A DNA stretch of 64,000 nt, taken from contig OX411544.1 in assembly GCA_948146395.1 (NCBI GenBank), positions 93,855,232-93,919,231 on the forward strand, given 5' to 3'. Below, in pieces: positions 11,500-22,315 of the stretch. Both the position numbers and the translations under genes were made by a program. This stretch comes from Fragum whitleyi (taxonomy: Eukaryota > Mollusca > Bivalvia > Cardiida > Cardiidae). Below the pieces are notes generated by a model. It was not told the DNA's origin. It searched no databases and worked only from the letters and a program-made list of their open reading frames with translations. Positions within the stretch are counted from its first letter, which is position 1; each line of letters opens with the position of its first letter.

Positions 11500-12560
11500 G
11501 TTAAAGGGTTAAAATTGCAAATCAAAATGCCATTTTAGGGCGTTTCTCCTCCGTGCGTGGAGCAAATTTGCTTTGACCGAGTGTCTGACCTCGGCTCGTG
11601 CATGTACCAAGGACACCCGCTAACCTTGCTCCATTCCGAGTTGCGAGCTTTAGGTCAAAGTCAAGGGGTCAAAACGGCAAGCAAAATGCCATTTTTTGGG
11701 GTCTTCGCGTGCAGCAAGCGGGCGCTATAGCTAACTGATCCGACCTAGTCTCGCGCATGTGTGCTGGGAACCTAGCTCACTTGCAACGTCCCGAGTAATG
11801 GACTAGGTCAAAGGTGTCAAAACCACAAACAAAATTGCAAGCTTTTAAGGGGGCGGGACGTGGATTTCTTTTTCACGTGCGTTCTGTATGTGCTTTGGCT
11901 GAGCAATCCGACCGTGGCTCGCGCATGTGCTCAGGGAGGACACCATACCTTCCACGCTTTGAGCTGAGAGGAACTCTTCCATGTTCATTTGGGTCAATCG
12001 CTAATAAAAATGCCAATTAGCGGATATCACGTAAAGCGTGATTGAACTTCCGCTGGGTGACCCAACCCGGGCTCACGCACGTACCCAGCGGACCCCCGGA
12101 CCTGCTACATTCGCAAGTATGCGCTTCGGGCGATCCCACCCGAACTCGCGCAGGTTCCTAGTGGGCCACAACGCTTTGCTATATTCTGAGCTTCGAAAGA
12201 GGTTAAACGGAAAGCAGAATGCAATTCTTGGATATTTCATTTTCGGAATGCGTGCTCTTTGGCCAGGCGATTCGACTCGGGGCTCGCGCATGTACCCAGG
12301 GGACCACCGGCATTTTAACGGCCCAAGTTTCGAGTCGCTCGGGCAAAAGCAAGGTGATCAAATTCAAGCAAAAGTGCCATTTTAGGGTTTTAAAGGACGA
12401 CCTGCATGCGTTCGGCTGAGGCTCGCGCATGTGCCCCCACTGACTCACCACATTCTGAGTTTCGAGTGAAGGTCAAGGTCAAGAGAGTCAAAACCGTAAA
12501 ACGAAAATGAGTTTTTGTGGTGTTTTCGTGCGAGGTGCGCGTGCGCAAAACAGATGAAAT
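11500..12560 (+). repeat. GC-rich decayed tandem repeat
   Basis: A landmark close to CTCGCGCATGTGCCCAGG recurs near 11594, 11748, 11917, 12069, 12144, 12279 and 12420. It alternates with AAGGTCAAxGGGTCAAAACCG and AAATGCCATTTTxGGG strings. Typical spacing is 135-170 bp. The block is markedly more GC-rich than its surroundings, which makes long open frames on both strands; these overlap each other and carry no recognised domain. Confidence 0.7.
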
Positions 12561-12647
12561 TACACGCGAGTTAATAAATTGAGATTATTTTAAGAAAACC
12601 CACCCTCCCTCCAAACTACTTTGAATTTGTTATTTATATCGTTTCAG

Positions 12648-12752
12648 ATCACCAAGGAATGCTGTGGCACAAGTACTTGGGCTTGTAAGCTTGCCCCTGT
12701 CATGGATGACATTTTCGAAATTCAGGATTCATCGTTGGACCAAGAGTGCTAA
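12648..12752 (+). CDS. possible terminal exon, Cys-rich acidic C-terminus
   Basis: After a TATCGTTTCAG acceptor, a 35-codon frame runs to TAA at 12750-12752. It includes ECCGTSTWACK, APVMDDIFE and a final DQEC, giving four cysteines and an acidic tail typical of small secreted proteins. I do not recognise the family. A second frame through the same bases stays open to a GTAAGT-type donor near 12772, so the reading frame is not certain, and no upstream exon was found. It directly follows the GC-rich repeat block. Confidence 0.28.
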   Translation: MTKECCGTSTWACKLAPVMDDIFEIQDSSLDQEC

Positions 12753-12810
12753 TGATTTCGCGTGTGCTTTAAGTAAGTTCATTTAGTGGAAATTCAAAGT
12801 GAAATAGATA

Positions 12811-13425
12811 CTGTAAACGGCATTATATTGGCGGTGTCCAGATTTGACTGTTTTTCGATTACGATTTTTTGGCGTTGATTTATTTTGGCGCATCTAATTT
12901 TAACGCCAAAAGTAAACGCTTTATCTATATTTCATTTTTTCGTTGTTCTAAACAACGTAAGTAAAAGAGTAATGTCAACTTTCTACATACTTAACAATAG
13001 TCTTTTTTCACAGCTTTTGTTATAGTTATAATGCGTGTATAAATTTTTCTCACTTTTTCTCTGTGATTTCGTTACAATGTATCAACCAATTAGGTTCTGA
13101 TATCTTGAAATTAAGGGATCAGTGTAATACTTTTGTAAGTGCCTATAATTTATCGACATTTACAATCGTATTGTGCTGGCCCGTCGATATGTCAACGTTG
13201 TCAGCAGATTTTCTTATTCCAAGATAAAGTATGGTCTGCATATCCTTCATATAGATTAAATTAAAATTGACCAAATTGTATAGATTTCATATCCATCATA
13301 ATAAGAAATTTCTCATTTAACAAATAGTAATGACAAATATTGGCGGTGGATTAATTTTGGCGCATTTGAGCTTGACCGCCAATTTAGCCAAAATATAACC
13401 ACCGCCAAAATTACCCCGTTTACAG
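12811..13425. mobile_element. 615-bp non-autonomous TIR element, TA flanks
   Basis: The ends are CTGTAAACGG at 12811 and its complement CCGTTTACAG at 13425, each bordered by TA. Internal to the tips are complementary blocks around ATTTTGGCGGTGG and TTTTGGCGCAT. It has no coding capacity. A TA target duplication fits Tc1/mariner-type MITEs, but other TA-inserting superfamilies are possible. Confidence 0.65.
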
Positions 13426-13429
13426 TAAT

Positions 13430-14270
13430 GTCCATGTGCTTCAGTACAGGAATTTGTTTCCGTAGGTAGATACAATTTCTACAGAAAAAATAACTTTGAT
13501 TTTTAAGAAAAAGGGTGTGTTTGTGTGAATTTTCTTCAAAATTTGTGTTGCTTTATCTGGACTTTTATCGAAGAATAACCTTAAACTGGAAATTGTATTC
13601 TGGCACTGTTGTAGTATGTTCATTTCCGGTAGTGTTTGTGATTTTTTCATTCCTTTGATACTCCGGCGCGGCTTTTAAGAGTTTACCTGCTGCCTTTTCG
13701 ACCAGCTTTTGAACAGACTTCTTGTTGTCAACTTGAAGATTGACTAATTATGACATTCATCTAAGATGCCTTTTGTATCCCATAGGCAACCTTAAGTGTG
13801 ATTTTGTTTGCTTGTAAAATGCGTTTGCTTTGTTGCCCGATTGGGGCTTTGGGACTAGCCATGGACTTTGATGTGGACAGCCCATTGTGACATTCGCATT
13901 ATGACTTTATTTTACCATTGAATAATTACTATTTTGTAATTGTTGTATTTTATAAAGCCGCAGCCATATAAGGGCAAAACATTAAAATTATATCGTTCTA
14001 AAGTTTTCTTCATATTTTGCCTACTCCGCAATAAATAAATCCGGGAATTCGAAGTTTATGCTCATGAAAATGTATGTTTTTCATAACATGGATTGCGATT
14101 TGGAAAAATGGCAACGCTCCGGACAAAAAAGTAGGCGCTGACAGGACGCCCTAACGCCAAAAACAAACAAAATTTTGATTTAGACCAACAAGGCATCGCA
14201 TTTTCTTGGAATTAGTTTAAAGTCGACCTTTTTACATCATTTGTTATTTCCGTTTTTTGCATGACATATA
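13430..14270. other. no gene; one repeat end
   Basis: Nothing coding was recognised. A block at 14117-14160 (GCTCCGGACAAAAAAGTAG) matches the end of the decayed repeats at 60540-60960 (GCTCCGGACAAAGAAGTGG), so a fragment of that family ends here. Confidence 0.45.
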
Positions 14271-14286
14271 GTGTTTGGTTTAACAG

Positions 14287-15060
14287 TTAGGAACAGCTAA
14301 TAAACAAATGGTTAAGCAATGGCATTAACAATGACTTGACAACTATTATTCGACCAATTGGGTTTAATTTGCGTCTTTTCCAAAAAGATATTGCTCTATT
14401 AATACTTTCTATTTTACTATGAAAATTAAGCTTTATCATTTTATTCAAGTCTACATCAAACTGTATCCCTAATGATTTAAATTGCGTGTCACCCCAAGAT
14501 AATTTCCAACGTGTTTTGATTACTCGTGTACTGTATTTGAGAGAACCAATCCATATCAATTTTGTTTTGTCAAAATTAACCTTTAACTCAGATATCTTTG
14601 AAAAATTATTAAGGATTTCTAAAACAGAATGTAACGAATGGTCTGATCCATCAAGGAGAAGTGAAGTGTCATCTGCAAATTGTGAGATAAGAAATTCTTC
14701 GCCTCTTATTTTGATACCCGAAACCTAATTGCAGTTTTTTTTATTTTTAAGTTCAAGATTTGCGCGCACAATATGAAGATATAGGAAGATATAGGATCAC
14801 CTTGTCTGCAGCCTCGTTTCACAGAGAAATATTCCGAGAAAAAAAATCCATTTAATTGCATCGAAACTTCAGTATTATATAAAAAGAGTATATCCATTTC
14901 TGAATCATATCACCAAAACTGAAAAAAGATAGTGTTTTTTCTATGAACACAAAGGATAAGGAATCAAAAGCTTTCTCAAAATCTATTAGCATTAGAAGTC
15001 CTGGGATGTTATTTTCTTCGCAATATTGCATAATGTCATATACGAGTCTTGTGACTCATA
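14287..15060 (-). pseudogene. LINE reverse transcriptase fragment (inverted segment)
   Basis: Read on the minus strand from about 15060, the fragment has RT motif A (LIDFEKAFDS, near 14965-14995), then KRGCRQGDP (near 14800-14830), then the catalytic FADD box (near 14655-14670), then a thumb segment with SLGIQFDVDL and PIGRIIVVKSL ending at 14287. The frame changes near 14700-14720, just before the FADD box. The motifs identify a non-LTR RT. RGCRQGDP resembles L1/Tx1-type elements, but the clade is a guess. Both the N-terminal endonuclease and the sequence between thumb and zinc finger are missing. Confidence 0.78.
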
Positions 15061-15062
15061 AC

Positions 15063-15683
15063 CCATCAATCAGTCATTATTTCTTCTCTATACTGACCAA
15101 AGCAGATCTAAATAAACACTCAAACCAAACGCTAATAAAAAATAACGAGGTTCCTACCAGCCAAAATAAGTGGTTATATACCTTTAATGGGTTCAACCGA
15201 GATTGGTCAAAAATTTATTCAAATACCTTCAAGTTAACAAATGATACATATATTCAATGGCTTCAATTTAGAACAATACACAGAGTACTGCCAACAAATT
15301 CATTATTGTATAAAATGAATATTACAAATGACAAGATGTGTTCTTTTTGCAAAATAGAAGAAGAAACCCTAATGCATATATTTTATGAATGTGAGAAAAT
15401 CAATCCTATTCTTCAAAATATTGAATTAAAATTACAAGCAATATACACAGATTATAAACTACTCTTTATTGACATTATACTAGGCTGTGTAAATAAACCA
15501 AAGGTCGACATTTTATGCCTAGAATTCAAGAGATATATATACAACAGTAAATTCAAAAAGGTAATGCCTACAGTCACTGGTTTCAAACGACATCTAGAAC
15601 TAGCTTCAAAAATTAATGGCGTATCAAAAAACATAAATAAACAAGAAAACTGGGCAATTGTTAAAAGTATGGTACAAAACTAA
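15063..15683 (+). pseudogene. LINE ORF2 C-terminus with RT-associated zinc finger
   Basis: The frame ends at 15683 and contains KWLYTF, then FRTIHRVLPTN, then a CSFC...HIFYEC cluster (Cx2Cx8Hx4C, 15338-15393). This is the zf-RVT region found at the C-terminus of many LINE ORF2 proteins. An open frame starts earlier, at 14943, but its first ~40 codons are the antisense of the inverted RT segment. The real LINE sequence therefore begins at the inversion joint near 15060-15066. This half has no internal stop. Confidence 0.78.
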
Positions 15684-16470
15684 TTATCTTCAACTAAGTT
15701 GAAATTATTATAAAGTCAAATTATTAATAAGTATTATTAAGGATTGTGTTGTGTTGCATGTTTTGTTCTTTTTTTTCCTACCTCATTAAAATGGATTTTA
15801 ATTTGTCCATATAAAGTAGAGCGTATTTCTCAATTTCATTAACATTTTAAATAAGAAAAAAATATAAAAAATAAAGAATATATAATTAAGACAAATAAAT
15901 AAATAAAGAATATTTTTAGAATAAAACACTGTATCTAATATAAGTAGGTATGCATATGTATGTATGTGTATATATATAAGCCCCGCTTATGAATGCCTAC
16001 GATCGGCTGTATATGTATATATATGTGCGTGTTTATGTATGTGTATATATGTGTATATTTTTACAAATATGTGCGGATTTGTGGGGTTATCGAAGTTCTT
16101 TTTTTGTCTATACCTGTTTAGACAGGATCGGTCTTTGATAACTCACTGGAGCTTGCGCATCTATACAGCCAAAGAGTGAATCAAAAAAAAATATAGAGAG
16201 TCCAATTTGATTTTTATATGTAAGCTAATTAAGTATTCGAAAATTTAAAGATTGGTCACATCCTCTGGATTCGTACATAAACAAAAGTCATCTTAAAACA
16301 TCCAATAGTCAAGGTCAAAAACTGTCAATGAATTTTAAGAAATATAGATACACTGATTTATGAACATGATATATGTATTGATTCTATATTTGTCACTTGT
16401 ATCGTCTGTCTGTAAGAATGTAAAGCTTTTATTGGATGAATTAAAAAAAGGTTTTCAAAATAAAAAAAAA

Positions 16471-16628
16471 AGATATTACACGGGTGTTATTACACTAGTG
16501 GAATTACTATGCAAATGAGCTAAAAACGAAGAACAACGTTATATTTTTGTTAGGAAAATAACGTCATAATGGATCTGCTGACGTTATTTTGCAAACGGTG
16601 TTGTATGTTTCGCGGAATAAATTTAGTA
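16471..16628 (-). repeat. dispersed repeat R1, partial copy (inverted)
   Basis: The reverse complement matches the distal part of the R1 copies at 453-880 and 56066-56490: AATAACACCCGTG, TTCCACTAGTG, CGTCAGCAGATCCAT, then CGTTTGCAAAAT and TTCCGCG. The palindromic part is absent. The copy begins directly at the A-tail of the LINE. Confidence 0.72.
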
Positions 16629-16639
16629 GAAAAAAAAGC

Positions 16640-19430
16640 AGTTAGGAACATCGTTACATTGTTGATAGAAGTTTGAATGATATTGGAGTTAATTGAACGA
16701 GTGTAATGAGCGAGTTTTCAATGATTTTCGTTTAACCCGATGTGAAAGTACTCATGCATAACACTTTTTTTCAATGATTTCATGCATTTATGCATTAATC
16801 ATAAATCAGTGGAAATTTGAAGCAAACGGGGCACATGTCATTCTGTTTTTTTTTATTCTTTTTCTTCAGTTTGAAGTTGCGAAAAGAAGAAGCATTTATT
16901 GAAAGCGAAATCATGTTTTACTGTAAGGAGTAGTAAGTCCCCCCCCCTTTTTTTAGATGCAAGACATGACTCTTATCGTGTATGGTACAATGATCTATAC
17001 TTCTAATTCCTGTATTTAATCTTTATCGATTCTTTATTGATCAGTTAGTGGGTAGTAACTTGGGATTTTTGTAAATTGGCTAAGTTTGTGTACCCCGTCT
17101 TTTGCTTGCGATACAACCTTGTTGTCGCTGTTTGCACACTCACATCAGTCTTGCCTTTTGAGAATTCGAAATGATATATTGTAGTTTTCCACGACTCAAA
17201 AGAAGCATTCAAACATGATTCCGTACATGGTTCAGTGGTTGGTAATCAGAAATTAAAGAGTCTGAATCTTCAACTCAATTAGGTTTTTTGTACGACAAGG
17301 TCTCGTCTTCGAAACTTGTTGTCAAAAACGATGGTTGTAAGCTCTTTTTTGGAGGTCTTGCGAAAGACGTTTTACACTGCAATGGGCAACGGTCTTCATC
17401 TCTTGACTAATAATTGCATTCTGGAATGAAATTTAATAAAAGTGCATTAGAATAGAAAGGGGGGTTGAGCATGCCTTATGATTGTGGAGTAGCAACATGA
17501 AAGTAGTATAATTCATTTATGCGCATGAAAATAACCTATATCTTCAATCTCATTGAAAACTTCTAAATATAATTATTACAGATCCATTCCTTTTTCGCAA
17601 TCATTAGGAAATTAATTATGAAACGTTACACCCCTTCTCTTGACACGGAGTACTCGAAATTAACGGCCTGCAAGAGAGAAAGACGTGTGTAATATTTCAT
17701 GATTTTGACCTATGCTACGTAAAAGAACCACCTGGGAACTCCATTGGAATATTATTTGAGAAAGAAATTGGTTCCAGTTGAGTGAACCGAGATCACAATT
17801 CACACACCATTTATCAGGGAGGTAGAATGATCGTTATTGGTTCAGAAACTTACCCAAGTGCTTTAAGTTTCTACACAAGTCATCCTGTGCAGTCAGTGCA
17901 GGCTGGCTAGGAGCGACACTTTATGTATTAGTCAGATAGCCTCTTTTTTTTCGGACGGGTCAGTTTTATTTCAACTTATTCTTAGAAACGTTCATCCATG
18001 CATTATTTCAAACAGTGTATAGTAAACAGACGGATTATTTTACAAGGCGGTTTTACAGGGAAGAGAAATCTTTCTTGATCAGCCTTTTAACCAAAGAAAA
18101 GCTCACAGAGAAACCGTACTAATAACTCTTTAACAAATAATAATATCTCTTGGGAGTCTTTTTGGGAGACTTGATACAGGCTGAAAAGATAAACAACAGA
18201 AAATAAAACGTTCATATTCTTAAAAGATGAAGTCGTTTAATAAAACAACCATTTCAATACCTATAACAATCAATGTGTTGAGAAACCCAAGAAAAAACTC
18301 TGAGTAATACTAAATGCGAATGCAAAAACTCGGCAGTTTGTTGCTGAATTATAACTACATTTTTATGTCAAAAAGAGGGTATAGTTAGTATAATGACGCA
18401 TTTAGAGATATCCAGTTCCTTCGTCTAATTTTCTTTTATTAGCTAACACGTATTATTCCATAGTTGAAGAGAGTGCCATATGGAATGCATGTACAGTGGT
18501 CTCGCGATATCTCGACGCATAATTCGAGTTAATGCCAGTACGCAAAAGTGCCCTATACGAAGATGTTTCACAGCGTTTTAAACTTTACCTTTACCTTTGC
18601 ATATTTTGCATTCAAAATATGCAGTACCTATATAAATTACTCCTAGAGGAATAGTTTCATGAAGTACCAATGATTTTATGATTTAAAACGATTCGTTAAT
18701 TTGGTTAAATTATCAGTGATGAAAACAGAAAAAAACCCAAAATGTAAGTGTTGTCTGTTTTCTGTACATTTAGCAATTTAAATGAGAGGCATTATAGCAT
18801 GCATATTCTTTCTTCCTTACTATATATTCGTAGCTATCTTTTCTTAATGACAAAGTTTTTGACGTTTTATTAGTCAGAAGATAGGCTAGCTTGAAAGCAA
18901 TTCCTTCTTTTCTCACATTTTTTCTTTAGAGCTTACTTCCTTCAAGACAATTTGAAATCAATGTATTTTTCTTTAACCGCGTTTTTGTGTCGAACACTAT
19001 CGATTGGTGACCGAAACATTGAAACTACAGCTGAAAAAGTGTAGCTTTGATGTTTCGGTGGGAAAGTCAATATATATTTCGTTATAATGGAGAATAATTT
19101 GCTGAATTACTCACGAGGATGATTTTCAAAGACTTTCAAAATGATGATGAGCATTGATTCGACCAAAATGCCTATTTGTTTTGTTGTTGTTTCAAAGTCT
19201 CAAAACCATTTTCTGGTCATTAAATTCGCATAATTTACAACCTAAAATTGAATTAGTGTGGTATACAAAGAGGTGTGAAAACATGTTGTCCGTGAGAAAA
19301 TCCTAATGGTATTCTTGACGATTGGTCGAAATAACAAATACGCGCTGTAAGTTAATTTTGATGCAAAACAACGGATGTCAGAAAGGTGAGAACACCTTTG
19401 CTCGAGTGAATGCAGTAAAATTTGACTGAG
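16640..19430. other. no recognisable content
   Basis: About 2.8 kb of AT-rich sequence. No exon with conserved motifs and no repeat family shared with the window was seen. A C-run lies near 16939-16946. Confidence 0.5.
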
Positions 19431-19439
19431 ATTTCTGCT

Positions 19440-19643
19440 AGAGCGATCGAGCAATCGCGCGTTCGAGTTAGTGTAGTAATAACCAACAAGAAAAAAGAGT
19501 ACGACGCGTCGGGACCGGTAGGCGAGCTCGAGATTTCGCATGAATTCGACATTTCGCCTAGGAAACCACCATTTCTCTTGATTCCCATATGACAAAGATA
19601 AAAAATCTCACCCGGGGACCTTTTCCTTACGCCGGAGAAACAG
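19440..19643 (+). other. CpG-rich block ending at a strong splice donor
   Basis: This block has several CpG-containing words (GCGCGTTCGAG, CGACGCGTCGGGACCGG) in an otherwise CpG-poor region. It ends AAACAG followed by GTGAGT at 19644, a strong donor. It could be a promoter with a non-coding first exon of an unidentified plus-strand gene. The LTR element is inserted about 100 bp downstream. No TATA box or downstream exon was identified. Confidence 0.2.
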
Positions 19644-19740
19644 GTGAGTATTTGGTTTATGTGCTTGGTTTGGTTTAAACCTATTCATTTACATCGATTT
19701 GGCAGTCCTTACAACTTAGATTAATCCTTCTCGATTCTGC

Positions 19741-19744
19741 TTCC
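19741..19744. repeat. target-site duplication of the LTR element (left; right copy 26086-26089)
   Basis: TTCC directly precedes the 5' LTR, and TTCC directly follows the 3' LTR. A 4-bp duplication fits Ty3/gypsy integrases. Confidence 0.8.
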
Positions 19745-20285
19745 TGTTATATATAAACTATAAATAAACCTAATGGTATTTACCGTGTCTATTTTTAGAC
19801 TGGGAATTTTCTTATCTCTTGATTCTGTTAGGTAAATGTATGTAGAATATTGTAGATCTTTCTAGAAAGGCCTTTTGGAAGGTGATTCAGACTCTAGAGT
19901 ATTCTTATGTTCTATACTATTCCAGATTGTTCTATAGTATCATATAAAGGGGTTCCTACAGCATTCTTGGTTCACTTGATTTAGACTTATGGTTTCATTT
20001 AGTAGTACTGTGTTAAACTAAAAGGGGATTTCTTGTTATCTTAAAAGTGTGTTTGAAAGCGTGTTTAATTTTAAATTCAGATATTATTGGACTTATAATT
20101 TGTGGACCAGGGACTTAATTAAATTGGATCTAAAATTAAAACTTTAGGATTAAACATTCAAGGTATTGTAATTTGTTTTTGTAAAGTTTCATATTGTCAA
20201 TAATTCTGTTATTATTGTCAATAAATATTGTTAATTGTAAAGTTTGTTGCTGGCTTCTTTGTTCGTGTTGCATTGGCACGTAACA
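19745..20285 (+). repeat. 5' LTR
   Basis: 541 bp beginning TGTTATATA and ending GTAACA. It has a TATA-like CATATAAAGG at 19941-19950 and an AATAAA at 20220-20225, in the positions expected for promoter and polyadenylation signal. It differs from the 3' LTR at six positions: five simple sites, one of them in the first ten bases, with two of the six adjacent in the ACTTATAATT block. Confidence 0.95.
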
Positions 20286-20288
20286 TAT

Positions 20289-20306
20289 TGGGGGCTCGTC
20301 CGGGAT
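20289..20306 (+). other. primer-binding site, tRNA-Pro type
   Basis: TGGGGGCTCGTCCGGGAT begins three bases after the LTR. It is complementary to the 3' end of tRNA-Pro, including CCA. The same 18-nt site is known from murine gammaretroviruses. It primes minus-strand DNA synthesis. Confidence 0.9.
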
Positions 20307-20479
20307 CCGAACATCAGACAAACAAACAAAACAAATCAAACAAATTCTGTAATTAAATCTGCTGTTCAAAATTATTTAAGAAATTAATTTCATATTTCAA
20401 TTTTAATAAATCTAGAGTGTACTTTCACTATTATTTATCATAATCTTACATTCTTATTTGAATACAGCAACAAGCTACC

Positions 20480-22315
20480 ATGTCTTTTGACTTAGAAAAA
20501 TTTACGCACGAACCTTCCGTGGAGCTATTGAATTTGGGTAAAAAGTCTGATTTGCTCAATCTTGCCAAGCATTATGAATTAAAAGAAGTCAAGTCCTCAT
20601 TGCGAAAGCATGAAATTAAGAATATTTTGATTCAATATTTTGTTGATGAGGACATTTTTGATGAAAAGGCTCTATCTCTCATTGTTGATGTTCCATCAGT
20701 TGCAAGCTCAAGAGAGCTTGAACTGTTGAAACTTCAACAAAGGGAGAAGGAATTGGAAATTGAAAGAGAAAGAGCACAATTAGAAATTGAAGAAAAAGAA
20801 AGAGAAAGGCAATTTCAAAGGGAAAAGGAAGAAAGGGAAAGAGAAAGAGAAAGAGAAAGGGAAGAGAGAGAAAGAGAAAAGGAAGAGCGAGAAAGAGAAG
20901 AGAGAGAAATAGAAAGAGAGAGGGAAAGAGAAGAAAGAGCATTTCAATTACGATTAAAAGAATTAGAAATTCAAGATAGAGCAAATCAGCCTAGATATAT
21001 GTATAATGACCATTTTGATGTAATAAAACATTTTAGACTTGTTCCTCAATTTCAAGAAAATGAAGTTGATACATATTTTGAACATTTTGAAAAAGTTGCA
21101 AATAACTTGAAATGGCCAAAAGAGCACTGGACTTTACTTCTTCAAAGTGTCTTAGTAGGAAAAGCTCGCAATATTTATTCGCAACTTAGAACAGAACTAA
21201 GCAATGATTATGATACTGTAAAAGAACTCATTCTCAAAGGTTATGAGCTGGTACCAGAAGCATACAGACAACAATTTAGAAGTTGTAGAAAAGAATCTGG
21301 CCAGACTCACGTTGAATTTGCAAGAAACGAAGAAAAATTATTTGACAAGTGGTGCTATTCTAAGAAAATAGACCAAAATTATGATAATCTTAGACAACTT
21401 ATATTAATTGAACAATTCAAAAATTGCATTCAATCTGACATTAAGTCACATTTAGATGAAAAAAATGTTGAAACTATACATGAAGCAGCTCGTTTAGCTG
21501 ATGATTACTACCTTACACACAAAAATTCTTTCGTTAATAAAGCAAAACCTGCTTCCTCACATCCCCAAAATAAATCTATGTCTGGTGATTCATCTAGCAT
21601 GTCTAGTCAATCGAATTCACCTAAACCAAAGTCTACTGGTGAAACCAATGTTCAAAATCCCTTATCTCGAGTACATTGTACTTTTTGTAAAAAACCAGGT
21701 CACCTTATTTCAGAATGTTTTAGATTAAAAAGGAAGAAGGAACTGAGTGCAGCCAAACCTACAGGGCTCACTAGCCTTCAGCCTAAATCACAGCCTTCTT
21801 TTGAGTTAAATTCAATTGTTAAGGCAGAACCAAATTCTGATTCCTGTATGGAGATTTTTGAACCGTTCATGTTGGATGGTTTTGTATCACTTTCAGGTGA
21901 TATGTGCCCACCTACCCCTATTAAAATTTTAAGAGACACAGGAGCTTCTCAATCTCTTATTTTAGCAGATGTTCTGCCTTTTTCTGAGAAGACTTCGTCT
22001 GGTACTAGTGTCCTTATTCAGGGTGTAGAGTGTGGTATAATAAATGTTCCTCTTCATAAGGTTAATTTGTCCTCGGATTTGGTTACTGGTTCTGTGGTTG
22101 TTGGTGTTAAACATTCTTTACCATTTAAAGGTGTACATTTATTGCTAGGCAATGACTTAGCTGGAGATAAGGTTGTTGTTAATCCTCTTGTAACTGACAC
22201 ACCTAATGTAGGTCAAACAGATGATCCTATTTTGCAGGAAATACCTGATTTGTACCCGTCATGTGCAGTAACTCGGGGTATGGCTAAAAAAAGCTTCCTT
22301 GAAAAAATCAAATGA
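20480..22315 (+). CDS. gag: Gag-protease polyprotein of the LTR element
   Basis: This is a 611-residue open frame starting at the first ATG after the leader. Residues ~1-70 are a helical N-terminal region. Residues ~75-165 form a very Glu/Arg-rich coiled coil built from repeated RERE units. Residues ~185-348 are the capsid, whose C-terminal part (YRQQFRSCRKESG, then LILIEQFKNCI) matches the SCAN-domain pattern. A CCHC zinc knuckle follows (C400, C403, H408, C413), then a retropepsin with DTGAS at 486-490 and LLLGNDL at 554-560. The product would assemble virus-like particles and cleave itself. The frame has no break. It overlaps pol in another frame around an A7 run at 22286-22292. Confidence 0.93.
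   Translation: MSFDLEKFTHEPSVELLNLGKKSDLLNLAKHYELKEVKSSLRKHEIKNILIQYFVDEDIFDEKALSLIVDVPSVASSRELELLKLQQREKELEIERERAQLEIEEKERERQFQREKEEREREREREREEREREKEEREREEREIEREREREERAFQLRLKELEIQDRANQPRYMYNDHFDVIKHFRLVPQFQENEVDTYFEHFEKVANNLKWPKEHWTLLLQSVLVGKARNIYSQLRTELSNDYDTVKELILKGYELVPEAYRQQFRSCRKESGQTHVEFARNEEKLFDKWCYSKKIDQNYDNLRQLILIEQFKNCIQSDIKSHLDEKNVETIHEAARLADDYYLTHKNSFVNKAKPASSHPQNKSMSGDSSSMSSQSNSPKPKSTGETNVQNPLSRVHCTFCKKPGHLISECFRLKRKKELSAAKPTGLTSLQPKSQPSFELNSIVKAEPNSDSCMEIFEPFMLDGFVSLSGDMCPPTPIKILRDTGASQSLILADVLPFSEKTSSGTSVLIQGVECGIINVPLHKVNLSSDLVTGSVVVGVKHSLPFKGVHLLLGNDLAGDKVVVNPLVTDTPNVGQTDDPILQEIPDLYPSCAVTRGMAKKSFLEKIK

Larger units (their letters stand above)
14287..16470. mobile_element. 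5'-inverted, truncated non-LTR (LINE) retroelement
   Basis: The reverse transcriptase half is on the minus strand (14287-15060). The C-terminal zinc-finger half is on the plus strand (15063-15683). An AT-rich 3' region follows, ending in A-rich tracts around 16440-16470. A 5' segment inverted against a normal 3' segment with an A-tail is the classic product of twin priming during LINE insertion. The A-tail abuts a copy of repeat R1, so the element probably inserted into R1. The exact 5' end and target duplication could not be fixed. Confidence 0.7.

Noticed and set aside
11814..12451. Overlapping 66-115 codon frames on both strands
   Set aside because: They fall in the GC-rich tandem repeat, overlap on both strands and share no domain; stop depletion explains them.
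14943..15060. N-terminal coding region of the 246-codon plus-strand frame
   Set aside because: These bases encode RT motif A on the minus strand; the plus-strand reading is antisense.
20679..20984. Leu/Phe-rich membrane protein on the minus strand
   Set aside because: It is the antisense shadow of the Glu/Arg-rich coiled coil in gag.
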